The notes beneath the pieces are model-generated. The model searched no databases and had not been told where the DNA came from. It worked only from the letters and a program-made list of their open reading frames with translations. From the NCBI RefSeq assembly GCF_905220365.1, contig NC_061153.1, positions 20,001-84,000 on the forward strand: a stretch of 64,000 nucleotides of DNA. Direction: 5' to 3'. This document shows, in pieces, positions 39,250 to 52,349 of the stretch (position 1 is the first letter of the stretch; each line of letters begins with the position of its first letter). The DNA comes from Vanessa cardui (lineage: Eukaryota; Arthropoda; Insecta; Lepidoptera; Nymphalidae). Position numbers and translations under genes: made by a program.

Positions 39250-42123
39250 AGTGGCCAGCCTTCCAAGATTTGTTTATCTCGTTAGTGCACAATAATACAG
39301 TTTTAAGCAATGTCCAAAAATTGCATTATATGAAAACTAGTGTCGGGGGGGAGGCTGAAGCATTATTAAAACATATTCAAATTACGGAGATTAATTATGA
39401 GCAAGCATGGACTACTCTAAGAGATCGCTATGGAAATAAAAGGTTTATAGTAAATTCATTAATAAAAAGATTAATAAACCAAAGAAAGGTTATTGCGCCA
39501 ACAGCAAATCAGATAAAATTTCTTTTAGATACGACAATGGAGTGTCTAAATAGTCTTAATAATCAACAAATTAATACCGACTCTTGGGACCCAATAATTT
39601 ATATTTTTGATAGCTCAAAAATTGGACCCAGAGTCTCATAAGGATTGGGAACAATACTCTTATAAAGAGAATAGTAATGATATACCTACTTGGCCTGATT
39701 TGAGGCGATTTCTTGAATCGAAATTTAGAACATTAGAACTTATCGCACCTTCGAGTAGTACCAGAGACAGAAGTATAAGAGAACGAGCATTTCACGTATC
39801 GTCCCCTTTAACGAACCCCAAATCATGCGTTATGTGCAAAGAAGACCATACCATATGTCACTGCAAAGATTTTGCAAAAATGCAACCTACAGAAAGAAGC
39901 GAATTTGTACAGAAGAATAATTTGTGTTACAACTGCTTACTTCCAGGGCATTCAGTTATGAAATGCCGAGTTTCTATGTCATGTCGAGTATGCAATAAAC
40001 GACACCATTCACTCTTGCATCAACATAAGACGAAAACACTGACTGATGTTCAAACTCATCATAGTAACCTGGAACAACACGAAAATAATATTGAAGTATC
40101 TACACACTATACAACAAAGAAATCTACAGCATTGTTAGCGACAGCAATCGTGCTCGTTAAGGACAGATATGGACGAATTACAACCTTACGTGCGCTGATT
40201 GACCAAGGCTCTCAAGCAAGTTTTATTACAGCAAGAGCAGCACAACTATTACGACTTGAGGGTTCTGTAGTTAGAGGCACCATAACAGGAGTTGGGTCTA
40301 CAAAGACGTCAATTAACCGAGTTGTACAATTAGAAGTTCTTTCATGCTACGACAATCAATTCAAACTCAACATAAATGCTTATGTGATGACTTCTCAACT
40401 AACAAGGCATCTACCAACAAAAAAAATCGAAGAACACGCCTGGCCGCACATACAAGGACTCTTCTTGGCTGATCCTAAATTTAATCAGTCAAGTAGAATA
40501 GACATGCTTCTGGGTGTTGAAGTATGTGCTGAAATATTGATAGGTGATATTATAAGAGGTCCACCTGGTTCTCCATGTGCACTTAATACAAAACTAGGCT
40601 GGATACTCTTTGGAAACATTGCACAGCACATAGATTCAGAAGAATTTGTTGTCACTCATCATCATGTTGATGTAGAAAATATGTTGAAGAAAATGTGGGA
40701 AATAGAAACTTCTGACAAAAATGAATACACTAAAGAGGAAAAATTATGCGAAGACTTATACAATTCAACACATTATAGAACAAAAAAGGGAAGATACATC
40801 GTACAATTACCAAAGAAGACAGAAACACTATTATCAACAGAAGGAGATACACGAAATATAGCTATGAAAAGATTGAACAAGTTAGAAAAGCGTTTTACTA
40901 AGGATTTAAAATTGAAGAATGAATACGTCAAGGTTATAAACGAATATATAGAAAAGAATCATATGGAAGAAGTCCCAAATAATGAAATAAATAAACCTTC
41001 CGTATATTTACCACATCATCCAGTTATACGAGAAGACAAAGAAACGACTAAAGTTAGGGTTGTATTTGATGCCTCGTGCAAGGGAACAAATAATGTTTCT
41101 ATAAATGATGAGTTGTTAGTAGGACCTCAATTACAGGAAGATATGCGGAACATTATAATCAGATGGCGATTAAAAAGAATCTGTTTTATCGCTGATATTC
41201 AACAAATGTATCGTCAAATCTTAGTAACTCAAAAGGATGCCGATTTCCAAAGATTACTTTGGCGTGATGAACCGTGAATGAACCGCGTACTCGGATGAAC
41301 CCGTAAAGGACTATCGTCATCTCCGAGTAACGTTTGGAACTTCTTGTGCTCCTTATTTGGCGGTAAAAACGCTACATTAAGTCGCCGATGATGAAGGTGA
41401 ATCCAATCCTGAAGCTGCAAACATTATCAAACATGACTTTTTTATGGATGACTTAATGTCTGCAAAAGAAATCAAACATATTTTAGAAAAGGGTGGCTTC
41501 AAATTGCAAAAGTAAGCTTCAAATAGCGCTAAATTCTTAAATGAATTTGAACAATCAGAACGAAGTAGTCATGTCAATATCAATATCAAGATCGACGGAA
41601 CAATTCGAGCACTGGGACTAGTCTGGAACATGGGGAACGACCAATTCCAATATGATTTTCAGTTGCCTCTTAGTCCTGAAACAATAACAAAAATGACAAT
41701 CTTAGCTGAAATCCAACGTCTATTTGATCCTCTGGGTTGGCTCGCTCCAGCAATAATACCTACAAAACTCATTATCCAGAAATTATGTCTTAACGGGACC
41801 GCTTGGGATGAAGAAGTTGTACCTGAATAAGAAATAGTTACAGTAATTTAAAAAATACTTACCTGCCAAGATGGTTTAACACTTCACAAAATTTGGTTGA
41901 TGGAGTTTCCGTACATGGATTCTGCGACGCATCTGAAAGAGCTTATGGAGCTGTTACTTATCTGCATACTTACGAGTTCAAAATGAAGATGGTAAATATG
42001 AAACGGGAATCATCATTCAATACGAAACCTCTTTCTCTTCCACGTCTGGAACTTTGTAGTGCATACTTATTATCAACTTTAATTAATTTTATGAACAAAA
42101 AAACATGTCAATTTAATCAATGA
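39250..42123 (+). pseudogene. BEL/Pao gag-pol: zinc knuckles, protease, RT, RNase H
   Basis: EWPAFQDLFISLVHNNTVL at 39250 is gag, followed by HYMKTSVGGEAEALLKHI. A shift near 39605 leads to the long frame ending at 41277: zinc knuckles CVMCKEDHTICHCKDF and CYNCLLPGHSVMKC, the protease site ALIDQGSQASFIT near 40195, and NTKLGWILFGN. The RT shows VRVVFDASCKG, FIADIQQMYRQI and, after a 28-bp insertion near 41275, HLRVTFGTSCAPY and the catalytic FFMDDLMS near 41440. The frame 41630-41830 gives IQRLFDPLGWLAPAIIP. RNase H follows as VHGFCDASERAYGAVTY near 41910 and LPRLELCSAYLL. Integrase is absent. Confidence 0.85.
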
Positions 42124-42124
42124 C

Positions 42125-42784
42125 CTAAATCTATTCTCGCATATCAAAGGAGAAAGAATAGACCGAGTCACGGAAGCACGAAGTTTAGGCTTGTTGATCG
42201 ACGAGCAATTAACATTCGAAAAGCACACTATAAATACAGCTCGCAATTGCATTTACAGGCTAAAAGTCTTATATCAGATCCGTGACGTGCTAAGTAAAGA
42301 TATGCGTATAAAATTATGCGACACTTTAGTGCTTTCGAAGTTTAATTATGCTGATGCGGTCATCGGGCCTAGATTACTCACAGGCACAAAAAATCTTATA
42401 CAGCGGGTACAAAATGCATGTATAAGGTACTGCTTCAAAATACCGCCTCGCGCACATGTTTCCCCTTACCTCAACAACGCCCGAATAGCGAGGATGGAAT
42501 ACCGTAGGCAACTGCACTTTGCAACCTTGTTGTTTGGTGTAATTAAAAATAAAACGCCTATATATCTATACAATAAACTGAGTTGGGCCAATGAAAGTAA
42601 AAGAAGTTACCCAACGAGAGCTTCATCTTATATGCTGAATGTGCCGTCACACCGCACAGCAGCATTCCGCGGCAGTTTTCGCACGTGGCATTGTTATAAC
42701 TTTCCCAGTGATCCTATTACTTTATTTATATATTTTACTATTATGGTTTTGCTTTATACAAAGTATAAATATATTTGCGTGTAG
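42125..42784 (+). pseudogene. LINE F ORF2, RT thumb and C-terminus
   Basis: Opens GERIDRVTEARSLGLLIDEQ, then LTFEKHTINTARNCIYRLKV, VLSKFNYADAVIGPRLL and VQNACIRYCFKIPPRAHVSP. It stops at TAG 42782-42784, followed by the (ATTT)n tail. It is the continuation of 36408-38470. Confidence 0.8.
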
Positions 42785-42900
42785 TTTTATCGAATGAATA
42801 AATTATTTATTTATTTATTTAATACTTTATTGCACACACAATGAAAGGACATACAAATAAAGAGAACAATTACAACAAAGAAAAGAAAATAAGAGCGTGC

Positions 42901-42940
42901 AAAGGCGGTCTTATTGCTAAAGCAATCTCTAACAGACAAC
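42901..42940 (-). other. Family-A LINE 3' UTR hairpin, copy 2
   Basis: On the minus strand: ggttgtctgttagag, stem ATTGC-TTTA-GCAAT, then aagaccgcctttg. Confidence 0.65.
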
Positions 42941-43191
42941 CTTTGGTGAAAGGATTTGCAAAAGCAGAAACAGGATAGTGCAAAAAATAGAAATAAAATA
43001 ATATTCATGATAAACGAAAATAATGACTTACAATATACATACTAATATAAAATATATATAACCTACATACGTTACATATAAATATATGTATATGTATATA
43101 CTTACATACATAGATACATAAAAATAAATATAAATACACACATATAACATTTTTATATATAATACATATTCAATAAACGTACATACATTAC

Positions 43192-44763
43192 TTATTGTAA
43201 GGAAAGATAGTGAGTTTTCACACGACGTTTAAATATATAAATAGAATTAGAGCGACGGATTTCCGGGGGAAGCATATTCCATAGCTTCACAGCTTTAACA
43301 GTAAAAGATTCACTGTAAAAGCGAGTATGAGCTGTTGGCATCTTTAAGCGATTGTCACTTCGTGACCGCAGATCAAGATGACAATCAGAGTCAGTGCCTA
43401 AAAAAGAGAAACGAGTTTTTAAGTAATTAGGAGATAGAGGATTATAAAGGATAGAATAGAGAAGGGAGAGTATATGCAAGTTGCGGCGATGTCTAATTGT
43501 AAGCCACTTCAGTTGGTTACGGTATTCGCTGACGTGATCGAATTTACGTAGCGCAAAAATAAATTTGATACAGACGTTTTGTAATCGTTCAAGCTTGTTT
43601 AGCTGTTCTTCTGTTAGGTCTGTATAACTACAGTCAGCGTAGTCCAGTATTGGGAGCAGTAGTGATTGAGCCAGGCAAATTTTTGTTTTAACCGGTAATA
43701 GGTGCTTCAGACGTTTGAAAGAGCTTATAGTGGCAAAAATCTTTCTACTTACTTCTGCAACTTGCACGGACTAGGAGAGGTTAGTATCTATAAGGAGACC
43801 AAGGTTTTTTACATGGGAACAGAGGGTTAAGGAAACATTGTCGTAAAGAATAGCGGGTAATTTACTATAATTAAGTTTGGAGAGTTGAAAGGTGCTACCA
43901 ATTATAATGGCTTGGGACTTGGCAGGATTAACATAGAGTCCATACGCCTTGCACCAATTGCAGATGTTAAGCAGGTCCTGATTGAGTCTTGCGATGGCAT
44001 CATCAATATCGTGTGCTGTACAAGTAACATAGACCTGCAGATCGTCGGCATAGAGATGGAAAGACGATGAAAGGATTTTTGGGATGGTATTAATGAAAAT
44101 AGAAAACAGGAGAGGTGAAAGGACACTACCTTGCGGTACACCAGCTGTGAGAGGGAGATAGGAAGAAGAGAGGCTGTTAATGTGTACACTTTGCCGACGA
44201 CCAAACAAGTAACTACGAAACCAGTCAGTTACGTCCGTAGCAACATTGATGGACTGGAGGACAGCCAACAGGAGCTCGAAATCAACCGCATTGAATGCAT
44301 TGCTAAAGTCCAGCAATGTAAGGATGCTCAACTGCTTGTTGTCCATATTGGAACGTAAGTCATCACATACTTTTACCAGAGCGGTAACTGTGCTGTGGCC
44401 CATACGAAAGCCAGATTGACATTCGGAGAGGATGTTGTACATTAAAACGTAGACGTTTAGCTGGCGGTGCACAATACGTTCCAATACTTTCGACAAGAAG
44501 GGAAGGATCGATATAGGACGATAATGAGAAAAGGATACTGGATTTTTATTTTTAGGAATTGGAAGGATGTGAGCAATACGCCATGCTCTTGGGAACTGAC
44601 CGGAAGAGAGGGAGGAGTTAAAGATGTGAGATATGACAGGTAAGATTAGATCAAGAATTAGGAGAAGCATTCTGCGGTTGATTCCGTCACTACCCATTGC
44701 GTTAGACCTGATAGCCAGAATATGAGCCCTAATATCACTTAAATTATTATTTAATGTATGCAA
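43192..44763 (-). pseudogene. Family-A LINE reverse transcriptase, one nonsense codon
   Basis: A continuous frame from 44763 to 43192 is broken only by TAG at 43771-43773, where the related copy has Trp. Motifs: HYRPISILPFLSKVLERIV, QSGFRMGHSTVTALVKV, LLDFSNAFNAVDFELLL, GVPQGSVLSPLLFSIFIN and HLYADDLQVY near 44050. The C-terminal part is LLPILDYADCSYTDLTEEQL and FTVKAVKLWNMLPPEIRRS. The endonuclease is missing because of 5' truncation. Confidence 0.88.
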
Positions 44764-44775
44764 TTTATCATATAA

Positions 44776-45229
44776 ATAAATTATATTTGTAATGTCTATT
44801 GTTTTTATTTTAAATTTTAGTATTTGTATTTTAATTGGGTCACCGCCCGTCAGTAGGTATCAAAAAAAGGGTACCATAGAAAACCAGCATTAGGTGTCCA
44901 CACCTATGAATTGCTGTATGGTATACCTATTTGGGACACGTCACGTATATTGTAGTTGTTCTTTATTTTTTTTGTATCATTACTTTTTTATTGTTCAGTT
45001 TATTTCTTTTTTTGTGTAAATGATAATTTATTAGTACTTTATTTTTTTTATTATTATTATTACTTTTTATTTTGTACCAATTGTCATCTTGTCTCAAATA
45101 AAAGTGTTCTTTCTTTCTTTTCTTTTCTTTCTTACACAAAGAAATCTCTCATGCACCTTTATTGTAATAAATATGGGCAGATTTTACGCATACTATGCTC
45201 ATAACTGTATCATAATAACTGTTAAAGAT
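44776..45229. other. Non-coding interval, possibly a LINE 3' fragment
   Basis: Contains gggtcaccgcccgtcagtag near 44838, a small hairpin aggtgtccacacct near 44893-44906, T-rich sequence, AAATAAAAG near 45100 and a (TTTC)n run near 45110-45135. This resembles the 3' end of an unidentified retroelement. No ORF has a domain. Confidence 0.4.
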
Positions 45230-45798
45230 TCTCGTAGATCTGTGGTGTATATGTCGTAGGATAATTTGATACTTCGAATCTTCGCGAAAATCCTAGGGGT
45301 TTTGCGAAAACGCAGATAATTAGACATAGGCGAAAAATTATCAAATCTTACTGGACAAAGTCAGGATTTTTGCGAAAATACTCGTTACTATAGCAATATT
45401 GCGAAACGAAACGCTGGCTGTTATGAAATAAGAACGCTGATTGGTCGGTCAGCGCGTTCAATAAGAGATCGTCTCTGATTGGTTGACGTCTTAAATGTCA
45501 ATAATTTGTTGCCGTACGTTATTTGTTTACGTTTGTGTCTAAGTTAAATTGCAGAAGTGTTTTGTTTTTTATCGTAAATAGTGTACCTACTTGGACTTAA
45601 ATAAAGTGGTAAATAAAAGTGCTACACGGATTTACATAGTGTCATATATCATAAAAGTCTTAGTCAACCACTCAACAACAACATTGCTTTCGAGATTGGT
45701 TTAGCGGTGTTTTGTTTTTCATTGTGTTAAAAGTGGACTATAAAATTGGACTTGAACTAAGAAACGGTGTGAATAGGAGGTTTGGTTTTCATATAATT

Positions 45799-46426
45799 AT
45801 GACAGATTCGACAGAGAATGATGTTCAACCTTCAGCAGAATCGGAGAATTTGGAGGTTATCTCCGATAAAGACAAATTTTATAAAGAGTTAAGAAAGTTT
45901 TACGATAATAGAGTTGACGGTACAACTAAACCAGAATGGAATAAAGAACGCGTAAATGCTGTAATAAATTCAATTGAACAATTTAACACTGCGAGTGTAC
46001 TTAAGCAACCAAAAACACAACAACAGTATAGAAATGCAAAAAAATACGACGCGATGAGTGTAGGTGAAGAAAAACTTCTGATACTGAGAAGAAAGGATCT
46101 TAACTCTCCTGTTGTACAAGTACCTTCAACAGATATGTACTATGATATTCTTCTGCAGGCGCACATATCAACTGGGCATGGAGGACGCGACAAACTGATA
46201 TATAATCTAAAGCAACAATATGTGATACCGGTACCGATTATAATATTGTTCCTCAACTTGTGTAAGATCTGTCCGAATAAAAAAAGTTGCCCAAAAACAG
46301 GAATTGTTGTACGCCCCATAATTTCTCAAGACTTTAACAAACGTGGGCAGGTAGATTTAATTGATCTCCAGTCAACTCCTAGCCACAATTACAAATGGAT
46401 TTTAAACTATCAAGACCCTAAAACCT
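45799..46426 (+). pseudogene. KRBA2-like: KRBA2/Ginger-like integrase, N-terminal part
   Basis: The frame is open from 45712. ATG 45799 (MTDSTENDVQPSAESEN) is the likelier start. It reads KFYKELRKFYDNRVDGTTKP, then KKYDAMSVGEEKLLILRRKD, a zinc-binding H2C2 region (AHISTGHGGRDKL, CKICPNKKSCPKTG) and the start of the integrase core RGQVDLIDLQSTPSHNYKW with the first catalytic Asp. It is cut at 46420-46426 (AAAACCT), which is the target duplication of the LINE. The sequence resumes at 59412 with LTKFCFLRPLTSKKATEV. Confidence 0.75.
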
Positions 46427-46892
46427 TGTCACTTACCAGTATTACATTCCTTTAATGACAACAATTATAGTCTACACTAAACACCTATCGCATTCACAAT
46501 AAAAAATTTCATAAAATTTTTCCAATTGTTCAAACAATACAACAGCAGCAGAACAATGGAGTCCTTGAAACACACAATATTTGAACTCAGAGATCACTTT
46601 GATAATAAAATGGCCGAGTTTCAAAAAAATCTTCAAAGTGCTTCCATCCCGGCCACATTTGTTATGGGTGCCCTAGAGGGGCTTCAGTTACAACTTAGGC
46701 TTTTGACTGCCAAGTATGATGACTTAGAAATGAAATCCCGTTGAAAAATTCTTCTCGTCCACGGCATTCAGGAAAGCAAATCAGAAAAATTGGTGTCAGG
46801 TACCGTTAAGATTCTTTCTGAACACCTAAAAATCCCCGAATTGAAAGTGGAAGATATAAGCCGTTGTCACCGTCTCGGCCGCTCCAGCTCTG

Positions 46893-47014
46893 TGAGGGGA
46901 CTTATGTTATTGAAACGAGTGTATTTGGAAGAAGATGATTTATTACTGATCAATTAGTGCAACGATCTTAATATTTATACGCCATCTGACTTACATACTA
47001 CTTATTACACTACA
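46893..47014 (-). repeat. Gypsy 3' LTR (122 bp)
   Basis: On the minus strand it starts TGTAGTGTAATAAG and ends CCCCTCA. It contains a TATA-like GTATAAATATT and an AATAAA polyadenylation signal. Confidence 0.88.
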
Positions 47015-47096
47015 CCTCGGGGGGCGAATTAAAAAAAAAAAGAAATGTTTTGATACAATTTTTTTTTTTTTATGAATAGGTACATAATATCTGAAT

Positions 47097-50000
47097 TTAG
47101 GTTTTAAATGGTTTAGTTCTATTTTTATGGACAATATAAGGCTTATTACATTTTAAAATTTTTACATTTAGTCCTAAATCTTCTAAAATTACAAATGGTC
47201 CATTCCACTGTGTGTCCAGTTTATTTGCCGTTTCATTTTTAATTAAAATTAGTTGTCCATTTGTATAAGTTACATTATTTGTATATTTATCGTAATTACA
47301 TTTACGATTTTGTTTGCTTAAAATTAAATTTTCACGAGCATCTTGCTGCGCTACTTGTAACTTATACTTAAGATCTAAAGCATAATTATCTGGGTTATAT
47401 AATGGTTCAATATATTGACTTACTCTACAAGGTATTACACTAGGTCTACCAAAAACTAGCTCGAATGGTGTGTATTTCGTTTCTGTGTGAACAGTATTAT
47501 TAAAACTAAAACACCAAAAAGATAACCATTGACTCCAGGTGTCTTTCTGACCATCACACTGAATGCGTAAGAAAGCACCTAAATTTTTATGCGAATTTTC
47601 AAGTGCACCGATAGATTGGTGGTGGTAAGCTGTAGAAGTTAATTTTTGTATATTTAAAATTTTACATACCTGTTCCATTACAGTAGATACAAACTCTGTC
47701 CCACGATCTGTAGCTATGGTGTTTGGTATCCCGAACCTTAATATAAAATTATTAACTAATGCTTTTGCTATACTTACCGTGTCCTTATTTTTTAGAGGAT
47801 AGGCCTCTACTTAGTTAATTCACATTGAAGTGTTAAAATGTAACAATTGTCTTCAATGTCCTTTTGCAAAGGTCCTACGACGTCAAGATAGATCTTTTCA
47901 AAAGCATGTGAAGCCGTTGTAGTTATGTCCATGGGCGCCTTGACATACCTACAATGTTTCATTTTTTGACACTGAATGCACTTGCTAACAAATGTTTTAA
48001 CATCTTTATCCAAGCCTGGCCAGTAAAATTTTCTTTTAATATTATTTGTCATTCTACGCACACCTGCATGACCTGCGGTGGGTAGTAAATGAAAGTCATT
48101 TAATATGTATTTTCTTTCTTCCTCATCATATATTCTTTTAACTCCTCTTAGAACATATATACGTGGACCACTCCAGTCCTTACGTTCTTTTATTTCTTTT
48201 AACAATTCTTTTATGAAATTTTCAATTTCATTATTCTTTACTATGCATAGTTCATTTATTTTTCTAGTTTTACAAAATTCTCCTAACTTAGTCACAAATT
48301 CGGCTCGCGTAAATTGTGCCCTAAAGTTAAGATTAATATATAATATTTTTCTACGTAGACTATAAATAAAACATTCTTTCTCTTCGTATAAGTTATCATT
48401 ATTTTTCAATTTATTTAACTCCTCATTATTTATAAAAGTCATTTCCACTGAATCATTTGGTATCTTTAGTACCTCAACTACTCGTGGTTGATCAGGCCAC
48501 AATTCGTTAGGTTTACTAATTTTAATTGTATTATCCTGCTCTACTTTATTTTCTAAACGCCTCTTTTGGCCTCTAGTCATAACTAACAATATTTCTTCGT
48601 TCATTTGTTTTAAAGTGTCCTATGTTATGCGAATTCTAGACAAAGCGTCCGCTACGCTATTATCCTTACCTTTTACATATATAATTTTAAAGTCGTATTC
48701 TTCTAGTGCTAACCTAAACTTAAGAAGTCTACTTGAGGGGTCTTTCATTGAGAATAGATATAATAAAGGTCTATGGTCTGTCATAATCGTAAAGGATCTA
48801 CCGTATACATATGGTCTAAAGTATTTTACTCCCCACACTATAGCAAGTAACTCTTTTTGAATAGTGGGGTAGTTTATTTCGGCTTTATTAAGAGGTCTGC
48901 TTGCAAAAGCTACCGGTTTCATATTTTGATTACACAAAACAGCGCCAATTGCTGTACCTGAAGCGTCAGTTTGAATGACGAATTCATTATTTTCTGAAAA
49001 ATCGGGAAATTCTAATACTGGGGGACTTGTCAAAGCCTGTTTTAATGTTTCGAACCTTTTTTGACACTCTTCAGTCCAAACAAATCGTTCATATTTTCTC
49101 GTTAATTTATTTAAGGGATATGTTATTTCGGCAAAATTTTTGATAAATTTTCGATAGTAATTACAAAAAGCTATGAACCTTTTAACTTCGTCAGTATTAG
49201 TAGGTATGGGATATTTTTGTAGGATTTCGATTTTTGCAGGGTCAGGTAAAACTCCATCTTTTGAAACTAAATGTCCTAAATAAAGAATTTCTTTCTTCAA
49301 AAAATTACATTTCTTGGGATTTAATTTTAAATTAACTTTTCTTAGCCTTTCCATAACGTCAATCAAATTTTTATTATGTACGCTCAAATTTCTTCCAAAT
49401 ACAACTAAATCATCTAAATAAACAAAACACTTATCAAATGTTAACCCTGACATTGCAACTGACATGGCTCTGCTAAAAGCGCTAGGACTAGTCTTAAGAC
49501 CCATTGGTAATCTTTTCATTTGGTATTGACCAGTGTTTGTCGTAAAAGCCGTGTATTCCCTACTTCGTTTATCTAACTCTACCTGATAGTAACTTTGATT
49601 AAGATCTAAGTGTGAGAAATAGATAGAACCACAGAGAGAGTCTAAAATTTCATTTATATTTGGCAAAGGGAACTTATCGTCCACAATGCAATCATTAAGT
49701 TTCCGATAGTCGATAACAAGTCTCCACTTCTTATCACTATCACTTTTTTTCGGTACTAACAAAATTGGACTTGACCACTCGCTCTTAGCTTCTTCTATAA
49801 TGTCATTCTTAAGCATTTCTGTAATTTGATTATTAACTTCATTTTTTAAAGAATGGGGTAATCTATACTGCTTAACATATACCGGACTCGTATTTGGTTT
49901 CAAAGTTATTGATTGTTGATAAATATTGGTAGTATTTAATTTATCGCCTGGCAAAAAGAAAACATCTGAATACTTTGCACAAATATCCTGAATGGATTTA

Positions 50001-50770
50001 CGCTCCTCTGTATTGAGGTGATTTAAATTTAAAATGTTTAATAAAGCTTTAGCCCTATTTAAGTCATTAGCAGTTGACCAAAAGTCGCATAACTCATAAT
50101 CTTGAATCGAATATATTTCCGGTTGAAACATTGGCAAAGTAACATCATGTTCATTGGTATTTAAAATTTTAACAAGTAATCTCTTGTTTCGTATCCTACT
50201 GATACAACCTGCAAGGAAAACATTATCAGCTAATTGCTGACTGTGGATAACACAGTCATTTTCCGAATTATTATCCAAAAGTAAGTAATGAAATGATTCA
50301 CAACGCGCTGGTATAAGTAAATTTTCATTAGAATAATTCAACGAATCATAAAGTGGTAAGGAACATTCCATTCCATATTTGTTTAAGGTAATGGAATTGT
50401 TTTCAAAGTTGATACTTGATACGTAGCGACACAGAAAATCTAAACCTAAAATACCGTCAGCCTTTAAAGGTAAGTTATTGAAAACATGTAGCCTTATATT
50501 AAAGTCAACATGAAACTGTTGATCACGATGAAATAAGATGACATCAGTGTAACCTAGGGACTGAATTTTACCTCCAATACCATTTATGATAGTTTCGTCT
50601 CTAATTACTTTACTGTTACCGGATAATGCCTGTTTCTTTATTACAGATAATGATGCTCCTGTGTCTACTAACCAAAAATATTTCCTATTGTTAATAAAAA
50701 ATGATAAATATTTGGCTTTGCCATTTAATGCCAAAATGTTATGTTTCAACACGAAAAAACTGCATTTCAC
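47097..50770 (-). pseudogene. pol: Gypsy pol: protease, reverse transcriptase, RNase H, integrase
   Basis: The protease has LVDTGASLSVI near residue 35. The RT shows SPILLVPKKS, LPMGLKTSPSAFSRAM and the catalytic VYLDDLVVFGR near residue 450. RNase H has IQTDASGTAIGAVL near residue 600 and DHRPLLYLFS, ending ADALSRI. A TAG at 48617-48619 interrupts the same frame before the integrase linker. The integrase shows a zinc-binding HHCC region (LLPTAGHAGVRRM, CIQCQKMKH) and the first catalytic Asp in YLDVVGPL. A one-base loss near 47812 is followed by ATDRGTEF (second Asp), GALENSHKNL (Glu) and a GPF-type C-terminus, stop at 47097. Gag and pol overlap by 32 bases. Confidence 0.88.
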
Positions 50771-51986
50771 TATTATTATCTGCGTTTACGGATTGATTTT
50801 GTTCAAGTTTTTCTGAATAAAATACTCTGTTTCTATTGCCACTACCACGAGATATCGAACTCGATGCATTCTCGTTCGAATCTAGTCCGCGATTCAATTT
50901 ATGAAATTTAGGTCTACCATGATAATACGTTTGGCCGCGTGGATAATTATTAAAATTTCTTCGTTTATTAAAATAACTGGAATTATTTGGCTTACCTGCG
51001 TTATTTTGTGGGAAATATGATCTTTGGACGCGAATCTGTGGTCTAGTATGGGAATTAAAATGAGAATGTGACTTACCTCTTCCACGAGTGGAGAAATGCA
51101 TGACATCCTCACCTCGCGACGAAGATGCAGCTGACAGCTCTTCAACTTTCGCAGCTTGAATCGCCTCGTTTAGGTGTTTGTAGTTGCGTGCTGCAATAAT
51201 TGTACTTAGTCTCGAATTTCTTAGACCGTCAGAAAAACGTTGTATTGCGAATCGCTCATTAATAGGTTTTAAAATTTCGTATTTTTCAGTATCGCCGTCT
51301 ACCTGAGCTATCGTTAAATCTGCAAATAAGTTTTCTATCTCGGTTCCAAACTGTTCTATAGTGCGATATCCTTGAGATACAGTTTGTAGCCGTGATTGTA
51401 TTGCAGTAGGACTTTTCTTCACCAATAATTTGTTTTTTAAATCCTTAATTAAGCCTTTTGTAGAACTGTATTCGGGTAACATTCGTAATTTAGCATTCTG
51501 TGACAGTCTACTTTTTAAAACAAATGTAATTAGTAATTTTTGACCTGATTATGACAACATATCCGAATACATTTCTATAGAGTCAATGATACCTTTAATG
51601 CTGTTTTCGTTATTATTCATAACAGGAATTAAACTACATGCTGTTTTCAAATCGAACTCCATTTTTAGTTCAGGATTCGAGCACGTTTCGCTAGAATCAC
51701 TGTCACTACTACTCATATGACATGCAGGCTTAGAACATAAATTGATAATTTGTGAGTAGTATGACTTTATTTCATCGCTTATTGAAGCAATAAATGTAAG
51801 AGACTTAGGCTTTATTTCTTTAGAAGTAATACATTGGATTATATTCTAACTTTTCTCAAATATTTTGTCAGTTTCCGCTAACTTATTTTTTATAACATTA
51901 CCTTGATATCTTAACTTTCCCTTCTTAATTAAATATTTTCTTATCAATTTAAGTTCATCTAAACATTTAACTAAATCATCTTCCAT
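50739..51986 (-). pseudogene. gag: Gypsy gag, two nonsense codons
   Basis: ATG 51986 begins MEDDLVKCLDELKLIRKYLI. In-frame stops lie at 51846-51848 and 51549-51551. The frame then runs to 50739 through SRLQTVSQGYRTIEQFGTEI and FAIQRFSDGLRNSRLSTII, a retrotransposon capsid-type region, and an Arg/Asn/Gly/Ser-rich tail. No CCHC knuckle is visible; the basic tail may replace it. Confidence 0.75.
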
Positions 51987-52349
51987 TCCCTTATAACAAC
52001 ATATTAATAAAAGAAATACATACCAAGTATATTAATTCACTTACGAGTGGTTACCATGGTAGGGGCTACGACCTGACACATTGCAATATGAAACTCTTTG
52101 TTTACATTATACATACTTAATCGATTAAATAATATTATTAGGATACATTTATTTTACTAGATTCTACACTAACTCGTTAACAAAAAAAAAACACCTTAAA
52201 GTTTATAAATAGTCATTTTAACAGTTTACTGTTTATTTCTGAAATTTTATTGGATCACTTTACAAAACACTCACGCACTTTTTATTAATATTAAATATAA
52301 ACACCTGGTTTTCACGCACTTTCTTCGTAATTCTAATGCCGTCACTTCT

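Larger units (their letters stand above)
38471..42124 (+). mobile_element. BEL/Pao retrotransposon fragment inserted in LINE F
   Basis: Contains a leader, a PHD-type ORF, gag, protease, RT and RNase H but no integrase, and no terminal direct repeat that I can find. It begins abruptly after LINE F residue context DDLKQL. Protein motifs, notably the DQGSQ protease site, are characteristic of BEL/Pao. It is a truncated, frame-broken copy. Confidence 0.75.
34793..42834 (+). mobile_element. LINE F (PHD-type ORF1), interrupted by a BEL/Pao fragment
   Basis: 5' UTR, ORF1 from 35028, ORF2 from about 36408 to 38470 and again 42125-42784, then an (ATTT)n tail to 42830. The endonuclease and RT motifs agree with CR1/Jockey-group LINEs. 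The RT is separated from its thumb by 3.65 kb of BEL/Pao sequence, and about 25 residues of RT are missing at the junction. Confidence 0.8.
42835..44775 (-). mobile_element. Family-A LINE, copy 2, 5'-truncated
   Basis: Minus-strand RT and 3' UTR with the family hairpin at 42912-42925 (ATTGC/GCAAT) and the tail ttattgcacacaca read in reverse. It directly abuts the LINE F tail. 5' truncated before the RT. Confidence 0.85.

Noticed and set aside
44950..45204. 82-codon plus-strand frame rich in Phe and Tyr
   Set aside because: Low-complexity T-rich sequence ending in a TTTC microsatellite.
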